From: Chitinophaga sp. HK235
Lineage (GTDB): Bacteria; Bacteroidota; Bacteroidia; Chitinophagales; Chitinophagaceae
Length of the DNA stretch: 64,000 bases
NCBI RefSeq assembly: GCF_018255755.1
Contig: NZ_CP073766.1
Coordinates: 5,020,501 to 5,084,500 of the forward strand
Direction: 5' to 3'
Shown here one piece after another: positions 1 through 8,012 of this stretch; position 1 is the stretch's first letter, and each line of letters begins with the position of its first letter. A model generated the notes under the pieces. The model saw only the letters and a list, made by a program, of their open reading frames with translations. It ran no database searches and was not told where the DNA came from. Made by a program: the position numbers and the translations under genes.

Positions 1-967
1 GGAGTGTCCTTGGATGTTCCTTCCCCAGTTCTTCCATTGGCATAAACTCGTAGAAGATGCCATGGTTGAGGAACAGGAGCAACCCTTCTTCACCGATTAC
101 ATCCTGTGCGGCGAAGAAACCTTCCGAAGCATTATAGGTTTCCTGATAGTGCATCAGGGGATTGCGTATCAGTTTGGCAAACTGGTCGCGGTAGGGAGTA
201 AAGCTCACGCCACCGTGCATGTACAGTTCCAGATTGGGCCATACATCAGCCAGGTTGTCTTTCCCGGTCAGTTCAAAGATCCGTTTGATCAGAACGATGG
301 TCCAGGTAGGAACGCCGGCAATGGAGGTCACGTTTTCGTGGATGACGGCATTGGCCATACGTTCTATCTTTTCTTCCCATTCGTCCATCAGGGCGATTTC
401 CAGGTCGGGAGTGCGGATCATGTTGCCATAGAACGGCATGTTCTGCAGCATTACGGCGCTCAGGTCTCCGAAGTAGGAGTCGCTGTCTTCCGACAGTTTG
501 TTTACCTGGTGGCTTCCACCGATGACCAGTGATTTCCCGGTAAATACGTCGGAATCAGGGAAATTATTGTAATACAGGGAAATAACATCCCGGCCGGAGC
601 GGTAATGGCATTCGTCCAGGCTTTCCACTGTTACGGGAATAAACTTGCTTTTATCGGCGGTGGTACCGCTGGATTTTGCAAACCATTTGATCGGGGTGTT
701 CCACAGCACATTCTGCTGTCCTTCCATGGTACGCTGTATATACGGTTTGATGGTATCATATGTATGTACAGGGACCCTTTGTTTATATTCCTCTATTTTA
801 TAGATTTTGGAAAAGCCGTATTGTTTGCCAAACTCCGTATACTGGGCGGCGCTGATAAGGTTTTGGAATACCTGCTGCTGCACCTGCACGGGATACTGCA
901 TGAAGTATACGATGCGTCCCATGCGCAGACGTGCGAGTTGTGATATGGCAGGACTTAAAATTTTCAT
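1..967 (-). CDS. GH3 auxin-responsive-promoter family acyl-adenylating enzyme (C-terminus beyond window)
   Basis: The reading frame opens with ATG at 967 (first residues MKILSPAISQLARLRMGRI) and runs off the window edge after about 322 codons, so roughly the last third of a usual ~500-residue GH3 protein is missing. Internal motifs fit the GH3/acyl-adenylate family: the phosphate-binding stretch WFAKSSGTTADKSKFIP and, later, a YNASEGFFA segment. Plant GH3 enzymes adenylate carboxylic acids and couple them to amino acids; the bacterial substrates are unknown. The start lies 22 bp after the lptB stop on the same strand, so it is probably co-transcribed with lptB. That pairing hints at a lipid or envelope role, which is inference. 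Confidence 0.85.
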   Translation of the reverse strand, partial: MKILSPAISQLARLRMGRIVYFMQYPVQVQQQVFQNLISAAQYTEFGKQYGFSKIYKIEEYKQRVPVHTYDTIKPYIQRTMEGQQNVLWNTPIKWFAKSSGTTADKSKFIPVTVESLDECHYRSGRDVISLYYNNFPDSDVFTGKSLVIGGSHQVNKLSEDSDSYFGDLSAVMLQNMPFYGNMIRTPDLEIALMDEWEEKIERMANAVIHENVTSIAGVPTWTIVLIKRIFELTGKDNLADVWPNLELYMHGGVSFTPYRDQFAKLIRNPLMHYQETYNASEGFFAAQDVIGEEGLLLFLNHGIFYEFMPMEELGKEHPRTL

Positions 968-989
968 ATAGGATGCTGTGGCGTGTTTT

Positions 990-1751
990 TTATTGTTTAG
1001 CTGCTTCGTCCAGATAATTCTTTCTCCGCAGAACGAAATTCTGGCCAAGATACACTTTTCTCACCTGTTCATCCTCGGCCAGTTCTTCGGCTGACCCGGA
1101 TTTGAGGATTTTCCCTTCAAACAATAAATAGGCCCTGTCGGTAATGGACAAGGTTTCCTGCACGTTGTGGTCTGTGATCAGGATACCGATATTCTTGTAT
1201 TTGAGTTTAGCTACGATAGACTGGATATCTTCCACAGCGATAGGGTCGATACCGGCAAAAGGTTCATCGAGCAGGATAAACTTGGGATCTACGGCCAGTG
1301 CCCGGGCAATTTCGGTACGGCGGCGCTCTCCCCCGCTCAATACGTCTCCGGGGCTTTTACGGACGTGCTGCAGGCGGAATTCACTTAAGAGTGCTTCCAG
1401 CTTTTCTTTCTGGGCAGCCTTTTTCAGATCGGTCATCTCCAGTACGGCGGCGATATTATCTTCCACACTGAGTTTCCGGAAAACCGAAGCTTCCTGTGGC
1501 AGGTACCCTATCCCCATTTTAGCCCTTTTATACATGGGTAACTTGGTGATATTGATATCATCCAGGTACACATTGCCCTGGTCTGGCTTGATAAGCCCTA
1601 CTACCATGTAAAAGGAGGTGGTTTTACCCGCCCCGTTAGGGCCGAGCAGCCCTACTATCTCCCCCTGGGATACTTCCACAGACACGTGGTTTACCACTGT
1701 TCTGGCCCCATAGCGCTTTACCAGCTGGTCCGTATGTATTCTTAATGCCAT
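990..1751 (-). CDS. lptB: LPS export ABC transporter ATP-binding protein LptB
   Basis: Cytoplasmic ATPase that powers extraction of lipopolysaccharide from the inner membrane with LptFG. From the chosen ATG at 1751 the protein has 253 residues: Walker A GPNGAGKTT at 37-45, Q-loop around YLPQE 83-87, signature LSGGE at 138-142, Walker B FILLDEP at 158-164 and switch His in ITDHN near 195. The LSGGERRR and LLDEPFAGIDP stretches are characteristic of LptB. An in-frame ATG at 1787 would add 12 residues (MNEMLNFAKFDH) unlike the family; the family N-terminus matches MALRIHTDQLVK, so 1751 is preferred. It heads a probable two-gene unit with the GH3 enzyme. Confidence 0.95.
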   Translation of the reverse strand: MALRIHTDQLVKRYGARTVVNHVSVEVSQGEIVGLLGPNGAGKTTSFYMVVGLIKPDQGNVYLDDINITKLPMYKRAKMGIGYLPQEASVFRKLSVEDNIAAVLEMTDLKKAAQKEKLEALLSEFRLQHVRKSPGDVLSGGERRRTEIARALAVDPKFILLDEPFAGIDPIAVEDIQSIVAKLKYKNIGILITDHNVQETLSITDRAYLLFEGKILKSGSAEELAEDEQVRKVYLGQNFVLRRKNYLDEAAKQ

Positions 1752-1847
1752 ATGATCAAACTTAGCAAAATTAAGCATTTCATTCACTTGGCCTAGTTAT
1801 AGTTCTCTTAAGATGAAAAAACCTATGATATTGATGGGGGGATATGT

Positions 1848-1876
1848 TATTTTTGTTCCCATAAATTTTCAGGAGG
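1848..1876 (+). promoter_or_regulatory. metF -7 box and strong Shine-Dalgarno
   Basis: TATTTTTG at 1848-1855 fits the Bacteroidota -7 box TAnnTTTG; no convincing -33 TTG is seen at the usual spacing. AGGAGG at 1871-1876 is an unusually perfect ribosome-binding site for this phylum and ends 8 nt before a TTG codon at 1885. This decides the metF start. Confidence 0.5.
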
Positions 1877-1884
1877 AATAAGGT

Positions 1885-2877
1885 TTGGACCAAACAGCCA
1901 TTATTCCGCAAAGCTCACAACCGATGAAAGTAACAGAACATATTGCCCGGGCGAAGGATACCCTGATTTCTTTTGAAATCCTCCCCCCGCTGAAAGGTAA
2001 AAGCATCGAATCTATTTACGACCATCTGGATCCGTTAATGGAATTCAAGCCGGCCTATATTAACGTGACCTACCACCGCAGTGAGCATATGTTCAAAAAG
2101 AAGGCCGACGGCTCTTTTGATAAGGTGGAGATCCGCAAACGCCCCGGTACAGTAGGTATCTGCGCCGCCATCATGAACCACTACACCGTGGATGCCGTCC
2201 CTCACCTTATCTGTGGCGGATTTAGCCGGGAGGAAACGGAAAATGCCCTTATAGACCTGAATTTTTTAGGAATAGATAACGTATTGGTACTCAGAGGAGA
2301 TGCCCCTAAAAACGAAACGTTCTTCGAAGCCGACCCGCATGGGCATAGTTATGCGATTGAGCTGCTGGACCAGGTAGCACATATGAATAATGGGATGTAC
2401 CTGGAAAACGATCTGCAGGGCGGTGTAAAAACCAATTTCTGCATCGGTGTGGCCGGTTATCCGGAAAAACACTTTGAAGCACCCAATATGCAGACTGACA
2501 TGGGACATCTGAAGCGCAAAGTGGAAAACGGAGCAGATTATATCGTTACTCAGATGTTCTTCGATAATCAGAAATTTTTTGATTTTGTGGCCAAATGCCG
2601 TGAAATGGGCATCACTGTGCCGATCATACCAGGACTGAAGCCAATCACTTCCAAAAAGCAGATGACCATACTGCCGCGTATTTTCCACGTAGACCTGCCT
2701 ACAGAGCTGTCTAACGAGATACTGCGCTGTAAAACGGACAAAGAAGTAGAACAGGTGGGCACCGAATGGCTGATTACCCAGTCCAGGGAGCTCAAACAGT
2801 TTGGTGTTCCGGTACTGCACTACTATACGCTGGGCAAGCCCAATGTGGTACGCAAAGCGGTGGAAGCCATCATGTAA
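1885..2877 (+). CDS. metF: methylenetetrahydrofolate reductase
   Basis: Reduces 5,10-methylene-THF to 5-methyl-THF with FAD, supplying methyl groups for methionine synthesis. The barrel motifs are clear: SFEILPP with the catalytic Glu at residue 31 (E. coli Glu28) and VLRGD with Asp139 (E. coli Asp120). I use the TTG start at 1885 because AGGAGG lies 8 nt upstream; an in-frame ATG at 1924 (MKVTEHIARAK) has no ribosome-binding site and would give 317 residues, so the first 13 residues are uncertain. It is a single gene, divergent from lptB and followed by its own terminator. Confidence 0.95.
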   Translation: MDQTAIIPQSSQPMKVTEHIARAKDTLISFEILPPLKGKSIESIYDHLDPLMEFKPAYINVTYHRSEHMFKKKADGSFDKVEIRKRPGTVGICAAIMNHYTVDAVPHLICGGFSREETENALIDLNFLGIDNVLVLRGDAPKNETFFEADPHGHSYAIELLDQVAHMNNGMYLENDLQGGVKTNFCIGVAGYPEKHFEAPNMQTDMGHLKRKVENGADYIVTQMFFDNQKFFDFVAKCREMGITVPIIPGLKPITSKKQMTILPRIFHVDLPTELSNEILRCKTDKEVEQVGTEWLITQSRELKQFGVPVLHYYTLGKPNVVRKAVEAIM

Positions 2878-2902
2878 GGATTAACCATTGTTATATAAAT
2901 AA

Positions 2903-2934
2903 GAAAGGGAATGACGAAAGTCTTTCCCTTTTTT
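2903..2934 (+). terminator. Rho-independent terminator after metF
   Basis: AAAGGGA pairs with TCCCTTT, with an inner GAC/GTC pair around a GAAA loop, followed by a T-rich tail. It lies 25 bp after the metF stop. Confidence 0.75.
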
Positions 2935-2952
2935 GCTTTTCTTTCATATATA

Positions 2953-2980
2953 ATGCCATTACGTAGAGACGTAGTGGCAT
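2953..2980. repeat. 12-bp inverted repeat, AGAG loop
   Basis: ATGCCATTACGT (2953-2964) and ACGTAGTGGCAT (2969-2980) pair over 12 positions with one G-T mismatch around AGAG. There is no T-run, so it is not an obvious terminator. The rest of the gap up to 3100 holds nothing I recognise. Confidence 0.6.
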
Positions 2981-3101
2981 ATCCCTATAACTGTCACACA
3001 TTTAAATTAACTGTCCAATGATCATCGCAACCCTTTCGGGAAGCAACTTTCTGTAAAGAAGACGCACACCAAAATCGTCACCCCTACTTCGTGTCAAAAA
3101 A

Positions 3102-3131
3102 AAAGAGGCCGCCCTTACGGACGGCCTCTTT
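3102..3131 (-). terminator. terminator of first barrel gene
   Basis: AGAGGCCG and CGGCCTCT arms around a short CCCTTACGGA loop. Read on the minus strand it ends in a run of nine T, 33 bp after the stop of the barrel gene. Confidence 0.85.
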
Positions 3132-3163
3132 GCCTTTAATTGATTAACTATTAAGTAGTTACA

Positions 3164-3886
3164 TTATTTTTTACCACCAAACAGGAAACCTGCGGAAACA
3201 CCGAAGTATCTGTTTTTGTGAGATTCTTTATCTTCAACTGCACTGTTGGTCAGACCCAGGCTGTAGTTTACGCTAAACTGCAGACCATTTTTCAGTTCAT
3301 AACCCAGGATGAAGTTTGCACCAGCATCCAGTGCTTTGTAGTGTGAATCTTTGTTATACGCTGCTTTTTCCTCAGCAGTACCGTCTACAGGGTATTTTTT
3401 ACCGTCGAATTTAACTTTTGAATCGCCATCTGCACCGATGATGCCAGTGCCAACGCCAACCAGACCGGAATATTTGGTTTTACCACCCAGACCCAGTGCT
3501 ACATAAGGACCGAAGCCACCGAAGAATTTACCGGAACCCAGCTCAGTTTTGTACAGGAAGTTAATGGGAACTTCCAGATAGTTCATGCTGGTAGTCATTT
3601 TCAGACCTGCGGAAGCTTCTCCGGAAGTTTCTTTTTCCTGGAATTTAAAGCCTTTTTTGCTGTAGAGTAATCCTGGCTGCAGGGCAAAGTTTTCTGCCAG
3701 GGAGATGTCGGCAATAACGCCAACGTGGAAGCCAGTCATGGATTTAAGACCGTCCACTTTTTTGTCGTCAACTTTTTGGCTGGTGCTGGCAACGTTTAAA
3801 CCAGCTTTTACTCCAAATTTTACCTGCGCGTAAGTGGAAAGGGATCCTACCAGTGCTACGGCGATTAACAGAACATGCTTTTTCAT
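3164..3886 (-). CDS. outer-membrane beta-barrel protein (OMP_b-brl_2 type), copy 1
   Basis: 240 residues with a signal peptide (MKKHVLLIAVALVGSLSTYA, cut before Q21), then alternating amphipathic strands typical of 8-stranded porin-family barrels. GFGPYVALGLGGK in the middle and a closing FGVSAGFLFGG strand are shared with neighbouring copies. Likely sits in the outer membrane; function unknown, since proteins of this family are annotated only as porin-like. It is the first of four tandem paralogues on the minus strand and has its own upstream -7 box and downstream terminator, so it is probably an independent transcription unit. Confidence 0.85.
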   Translation of the reverse strand: MKKHVLLIAVALVGSLSTYAQVKFGVKAGLNVASTSQKVDDKKVDGLKSMTGFHVGVIADISLAENFALQPGLLYSKKGFKFQEKETSGEASAGLKMTTSMNYLEVPINFLYKTELGSGKFFGGFGPYVALGLGGKTKYSGLVGVGTGIIGADGDSKVKFDGKKYPVDGTAEEKAAYNKDSHYKALDAGANFILGYELKNGLQFSVNYSLGLTNSAVEDKESHKNRYFGVSAGFLFGGKK

Positions 3887-3912
3887 AGAAAGAGAAAATT
3901 AAATATGATTTG

Positions 3913-3920
3913 CAAATATA
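3913..3920 (-). promoter_or_regulatory. -7 box for barrel copy 1
   Basis: CAAATATA on the plus strand reads TATATTTG on the minus strand, matching TAnnTTTG. It lies 26 nt upstream of the ATG at 3886. No clear -33 TTG. Confidence 0.45.
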
Positions 3921-3977
3921 TATGCATATATATCATATCTAAAAATGTCTTTTACAGAAAATTATCGAGCAAATAAA

Positions 3978-4008
3978 AAAGGTTCTTCCCTATTTGAGAA
4001 GAACCTTT
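3978..4008 (-). terminator. terminator of second barrel gene
   Basis: AAAGGTTCTTC and GAAGAACCTTT form an 11-bp stem flanked by A and T runs, so it could work in either direction. On the minus strand it follows the stop at 4028 by 19 nt. Confidence 0.85.
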
Positions 4009-4027
4009 TTCTATTATATTTCTGTTT

Positions 4028-4717
4028 TTACCAATCTTCCCGATTCAGCAGAACCCCAAGACTGATGCCGAAATACCGGTTTTTTACCGAGCCGGCAGAT
4101 TTGTCAATATCTACTAATCCATGGCTGTAATTGACACCCAAGGTAAGATAACAGTTAAACTCAATCGTTGCCGTCGCATTTAAGCCGGCATCCCAGCGTT
4201 GCAGATTGAGGCCGGTTGAAAAGACATTGGGATCCTTGCTAAAGTCCAGCCGCTGGGAGCTGGATTGCAGCAACTGCCCCTCCTTATAAATAGCCAGCTC
4301 ATAGTCTCCACGCGTGCAATAGGCTGCATAGCCTCCACCACCCAGCGCCAGCTTACCAATGCCAATCGGTATCTTATATACCAGATCAACAGGCAGCTCC
4401 AGGTACTGCAGTTTTATCCGGGTAGCACCCGGAAGTGCCACGCCTACATTTTGTTCTCCAGTAAACGGCAGCTTGGCCCCCTTGGTAATAAAGCTGAACC
4501 CAGGTTGCAGCGCTCCGTTAGGGAAAAGCGGAACATTCAGATAAAAGCCGGCTTGCCAGCCATGCAAGGATTTCATATCTGCATTACCGTTGCCCCCGGA
4601 GGAAACATCCATACCGGCATTAACATAACCGCTCCTCAGGCCTAAACTTACCTGAGCATCAACAGTAGTGGCACAGGCCAAACAGGCCAACACACATAGG
4701 GTTGTAAAACACTTCAT
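4028..4717 (-). CDS. outer-membrane beta-barrel protein, copy 2
   Basis: 229 residues; signal peptide MKCFTTLCVLACLACATTVDA followed by QVSLGLRSGY, which matches the first strand of the other copies. The central barrel motif is divergent (ALGGGGYAAYCTRGDYE instead of GPYVALGLGGK), making this the most diverged of the four. The C-terminal strand FGISLGVLL is kept. No promoter box was found in the 190 bp upstream, which also contains the terminator of copy 3. Function unknown; a small outer-membrane barrel is the safe call. Confidence 0.8.
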   Translation of the reverse strand: MKCFTTLCVLACLACATTVDAQVSLGLRSGYVNAGMDVSSGGNGNADMKSLHGWQAGFYLNVPLFPNGALQPGFSFITKGAKLPFTGEQNVGVALPGATRIKLQYLELPVDLVYKIPIGIGKLALGGGGYAAYCTRGDYELAIYKEGQLLQSSSQRLDFSKDPNVFSTGLNLQRWDAGLNATATIEFNCYLTLGVNYSHGLVDIDKSAGSVKNRYFGISLGVLLNREDW

Positions 4718-4842
4718 CTAGAACTGTACTACGGGATTAAATAATCAGTGTATCTCGAAATATCGTTATGAACTTTAACCGGGATTCTTATTTCAATCGA
4801 TGGTTTATAGGGCGAAACTAATCAAAAGGTTTTGAATTCAAT

Positions 4843-4873
4843 AAAAAAGGCCGTCAGGAACTTACCTGACAGC
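4843..4873 (-). terminator. terminator of third barrel gene
   Basis: On the minus strand GGCTGTCAGG and CCTGACGGCC pair (one mismatch) around TAAGTT and are followed by TTTTTT. It starts 35 nt after the stop at 4908. Confidence 0.85.
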
Positions 4874-4907
4874 CAGTTAATTAATTATTATGAGGGTCTT
4901 ACAACAA

Positions 4908-5528
4908 TCAATGTCCACCAAACTTATATCCTATTGATACACCAAAGGAGGACATCTTGAACTTACGATCATTGCTGGTGTTGTCAAACGAGTTGACCAT
5001 TCCCAAGTCGCCATTTAAGCCAAAATATAAGCCTATCGGCATTTCATAACCCACCTGAAAATTACCACCCGCATCAAAGCGTTTCAGTTTGTACACAGCA
5101 GTGGCTTCATCTTTAAACGCCTTAGGATCACCCAGAATAGGCAGGTCTTTATATTTACCGCCCAAACCCAGTGCTACATAAGGACCTAATGCCAACACCA
5201 GTCTGCCACTTCCCACTTCCGGTTTAAACATAAAATTGACAGGCAACTGCAGGTAAGATAAATCGACCTTGCCCAGGTCATGCTTAAACTTACCACCCCG
5301 GTTGGCATACAGCAGTCCGGTACCAACATAGAAATCATCCCCGATAGGAATATCAACAGTTACCCCTGCCCGTAAACCCACGCGAATGCTACTGGTTTCC
5401 TTTGACCCTCCGGCAAATCTTGTATTTACACTTGAAAACTGAGGGCCGGCAACGATGCCCCACTGCACCTGACCAAATGTAACACCTGCGATCATTAAAG
5501 CGACCACAGATAAAAATACTTTTTTCAT
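4908..5528 (-). CDS. outer-membrane beta-barrel protein, copy 3
   Basis: 206 residues from ATG 5528 (MKKVFLSVVALMIAGVTFG signal peptide, then QVQWGIVAGPQF). An upstream in-frame ATG at 5582 would add 18 residues that spoil the signal peptide and read through a hairpin, so 5528 is chosen. LALGPYVALGLGGKYK and the terminal FGVSIGYKFGGH match copy 1 closely. The start codon lies only 24 nt downstream of a stable hairpin (5553-5586), so either this gene depends on read-through from copy 4 or the hairpin is part of its leader. Confidence 0.85.
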   Translation of the reverse strand: MKKVFLSVVALMIAGVTFGQVQWGIVAGPQFSSVNTRFAGGSKETSSIRVGLRAGVTVDIPIGDDFYVGTGLLYANRGGKFKHDLGKVDLSYLQLPVNFMFKPEVGSGRLVLALGPYVALGLGGKYKDLPILGDPKAFKDEATAVYKLKRFDAGGNFQVGYEMPIGLYFGLNGDLGMVNSFDNTSNDRKFKMSSFGVSIGYKFGGH

Positions 5529-5552
5529 TTTTATGTGTATTTGGATGATGGT

Positions 5553-5586
5553 AAAAGTGGCACCAACAGGCGGTGGCGCCACTTTT
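5553..5586 (-). terminator. hairpin between barrel copies 4 and 3 (terminator or leader element)
   Basis: AAAAGTGGC (5553-5561) pairs with GCCACTTTT (5578-5586), with an inner ACC/GGT pair. On the minus strand only four T follow; on the plus strand six T follow. It sits 86 nt after the stop of copy 4 and 24 nt before the start of copy 3. Confidence 0.6.
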
Positions 5587-5671
5587 TTCTTTCTGATCTA
5601 TTATAATCAGCCTGTACTTTTTGCTTGCTGTAATTACAAAACGAGAGAAGAATTGTTTTGTTAAAGGGTTA

Positions 5672-6385
5672 TTATCTGCCTCCAAACAGATAACCAACGG
5701 AAACACTGAACACCCGGTTCTTGTTTTTATCATCTGCGTTGTTATCCTGTCCGGAATATACTTTGGCAAAGCCAATTCCATACTGCGCACTGATCAGGAA
5801 ATTGCTGATCTCCGCACCAACCTGCACATTGCCTCCCCAGTCAAACCTTTTCCACTTGTCACGGCCCTGGTTCAAGTCGCCATTATTAAAAGGGGTATCA
5901 TCGTCCCACTTGATGTCTGAAGACCCACTGGCAGCACCAGCTACTGTGACTGCTTCATATTTGTTCCTGCCTGCCACCCCGAATGCAAAATACGGGCCGA
6001 CACCGGCAAACAAGCTGGCACCCTCTCCTATAGGCAGCTTGCCAATAAGATTCAACGGAACTTCGATATAAGATGGGTTCTGGCTATACTTAGCATAAGG
6101 ACTCGTAAGAGATACATGGTTCTTATCTCCTACTTCTGACTTGGTTCCTTTTGTAGTGTAAAAAACTCCCGGCTGAAAAGACAGGATACGTGGCACCAGC
6201 GGCAAATCCGCTATGACACCTACGTTGAAGCCTGACAACGTTTTGGCGTCTTCAGTACTTCCGCCGCTAGTAGTAGTAATATTGGAAAGGTTCCAACCAC
6301 CTTTAACGCCTACACGGGCTTGCGACATCGCTGCAACAGAAATCGCCATCGCTGCTAATGACAGGAAAATCGTCTTCTTAGTCAT
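5672..6385 (-). CDS. outer-membrane beta-barrel protein, copy 4
   Basis: 237 residues from ATG 6385 (MTKKTIFLSLAAMAISVAA signal peptide, then RVGVKGGWNLSN). The ATG at 6412 would add nine residues before a good signal peptide and is rejected. Central motif GVGPYFAFGVAGRNK and final SVSVGYLFGG identify it as a paralogue of copies 1-3. A longer loop (around AASGSSDIKWDDD, roughly residues 160-190) distinguishes it. Role unknown; outer membrane location follows from signal peptide and barrel pattern. Confidence 0.85.
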   Translation of the reverse strand: MTKKTIFLSLAAMAISVAAMSQARVGVKGGWNLSNITTTSGGSTEDAKTLSGFNVGVIADLPLVPRILSFQPGVFYTTKGTKSEVGDKNHVSLTSPYAKYSQNPSYIEVPLNLIGKLPIGEGASLFAGVGPYFAFGVAGRNKYEAVTVAGAASGSSDIKWDDDTPFNNGDLNQGRDKWKRFDWGGNVQVGAEISNFLISAQYGIGFAKVYSGQDNNADDKNKNRVFSVSVGYLFGGR

Positions 6386-6508
6386 AACCTTAAATTTTGG
6401 TCCGGCAGCCAAAATTCAAAGAGTATGCCAAAAGAATGTTAAATTTTACTAAACAATTGATTTTCAATAACAACAGAGGCGTATATTCTACATTCTACAC
6501 CCCGTTTT

Positions 6509-7915
6509 CTACAGTTTTGCAGCTATCTTTTTTTGTCCGGCATGTTCTAAAAATTCGTTTAGCTGTTCTACCGCCAGGCGCTTGGCAACGATTTTTTTGT
6601 TTTCATCCAGCAGGTATACTACCGGTGTACTATACACGTCATACAAACGGCGATAGTTCGTCGTATTATCTGCATCCAGTGCATGTATCCAGCCATTGAG
6701 CTTATGTTCCTTAATAAAGGAAAGCCAATCTTCCCGTGTACCTTCTGTTTTGATACCGATGATGGCTACCCCTTTATTTTTCCAGCTGGCCTTAAAAGCG
6801 GAATCCAGACGTGGCACTTCGGTCTTACAGTGGCCGCAGGTAGGATCCCAGAATACCAGGACGGTGAATTTGGCTTTTGTTTTATACAAGGAAACAGGTC
6901 TGGAGGCAGTATCCTTCAGTTCCAGCGGGGCAGCCTGTTGCCCGATCAGATTAGGCGCCAGTGTGTAAGCCCGGTTAACGATCTTGTTCAGCTGTTCATC
7001 ATTCAGCCAGAAAGCATCCCCTGGCACATAGTACTTCTCCACCAGGTGTACAAATACAGCATCCATGCCCATGTAAGGAGAACTTTCATAGTTATACGTA
7101 AGCCACCAGAGCACAAATTTGAATGCCTCCTTGCTCTTGCGGGTGCGGGCTATGAGGGCGTCGCAGTCTGCAATGATGGAGTCTGGCATATTTACCACCA
7201 GCTGGGTAAAGTATTTCTTCAGTTTGCCTTCCAGTACCGGCGTTCTAACCAGACGATCTGTGGACAGCTCTACATCATCCCAGTAATGGCCTTTAAAATA
7301 ACGATAAGCAAAAGTGGAATCTTCTCCGGCCGGCTGCTGTGGTATCTCTGGCTCTTTCATGGCCTTGAAAATGGCCGACAGGATAGCATTTGGATTTTTT
7401 TGGACCAGTTCCTGCCGGTATTGCTGCAGTTTTTTACCCAGCTCCTGCTGTAAAGGCAGCACCTTGGCAGAGTCTGCAGCTGTTTGCGCAGCTTTCAGCT
7501 GGCTGGCAATATTATGGGTAAGCGCTTCCTGCTGGAAGATAAACCGGTTGTACTCCAGAAACAGATCGTTATCCGGGGAGCCTTTGTAAACGGTTTTGTT
7601 GATCAGGTCAGTGGTATCGATTGTTACACTGAATACCTGCTGCTTGTCGATCAGTGTTTCCACATATTGCTGTTTGCCGGGCAGTACGATCAGATAAATG
7701 CCGGGCAACAGGGGTGTTTTCCCCTTCAGGATAACTTCCCCGGAAGGAGATACGTCGGCAGAGTCAGCCAGGTAGGTGGTCCGGCCCATATAATTGGCCA
7801 GAAACAGTTTTCCACTGGTATAATTTTTCAGCTTAATGGAAAGCTGATAACCCTGTGCTTGCAGGTTTAACTGTAAAGCGAGTGCTGCCAGGAGCAGGAA
7901 AAATATTTTACGCAT
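6509..7915 (-). CDS. TlpA-like thiol:disulfide oxidoreductase with N-terminal DUF4369-like domain
   Basis: 468 residues from ATG 7915 (MRKIFFLLLAALALQLNLQA signal peptide). Residues ~25-130 resemble DUF4369 (beta-rich, KLFLANYMGR), the middle (~130-320) is helical and resembles DUF5106, and the last 150 residues are a thioredoxin fold with VLVFWDPTCGHCKTEVP; the active site is CGHC. The cis-Pro region (YSTPVVYLLDENKKI) is intact. Such proteins are periplasmic or anchored reductases handling cysteines of exported proteins or cytochromes. Five codons upstream (MLPIP) are ignored because the signal peptide begins at MRKIF. It is divergent from rlmD. Confidence 0.9.
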   Translation of the reverse strand: MRKIFFLLLAALALQLNLQAQGYQLSIKLKNYTSGKLFLANYMGRTTYLADSADVSPSGEVILKGKTPLLPGIYLIVLPGKQQYVETLIDKQQVFSVTIDTTDLINKTVYKGSPDNDLFLEYNRFIFQQEALTHNIASQLKAAQTAADSAKVLPLQQELGKKLQQYRQELVQKNPNAILSAIFKAMKEPEIPQQPAGEDSTFAYRYFKGHYWDDVELSTDRLVRTPVLEGKLKKYFTQLVVNMPDSIIADCDALIARTRKSKEAFKFVLWWLTYNYESSPYMGMDAVFVHLVEKYYVPGDAFWLNDEQLNKIVNRAYTLAPNLIGQQAAPLELKDTASRPVSLYKTKAKFTVLVFWDPTCGHCKTEVPRLDSAFKASWKNKGVAIIGIKTEGTREDWLSFIKEHKLNGWIHALDADNTTNYRRLYDVYSTPVVYLLDENKKIVAKRLAVEQLNEFLEHAGQKKIAAKL

Positions 7916-7999
7916 AGGAATTGGTAACAATATGTAAAAATAAGGGTAAAAAAGGTAATTGGTATATCCTTTTAAGATTACCGATTCACGAATTCCTTT

Positions 8000-8007
8000 T
8001 ACCTTTG
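8000..8007 (+). promoter_or_regulatory. -7 box immediately upstream of rlmD
   Basis: TACCTTTG is an excellent TAnnTTTG match only 5 nt before the GTG at 8013, so the mRNA may be leaderless or nearly so. No -33 TTG at the expected spacing. Confidence 0.55.
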
Positions 8008-8012
8008 CAGCC

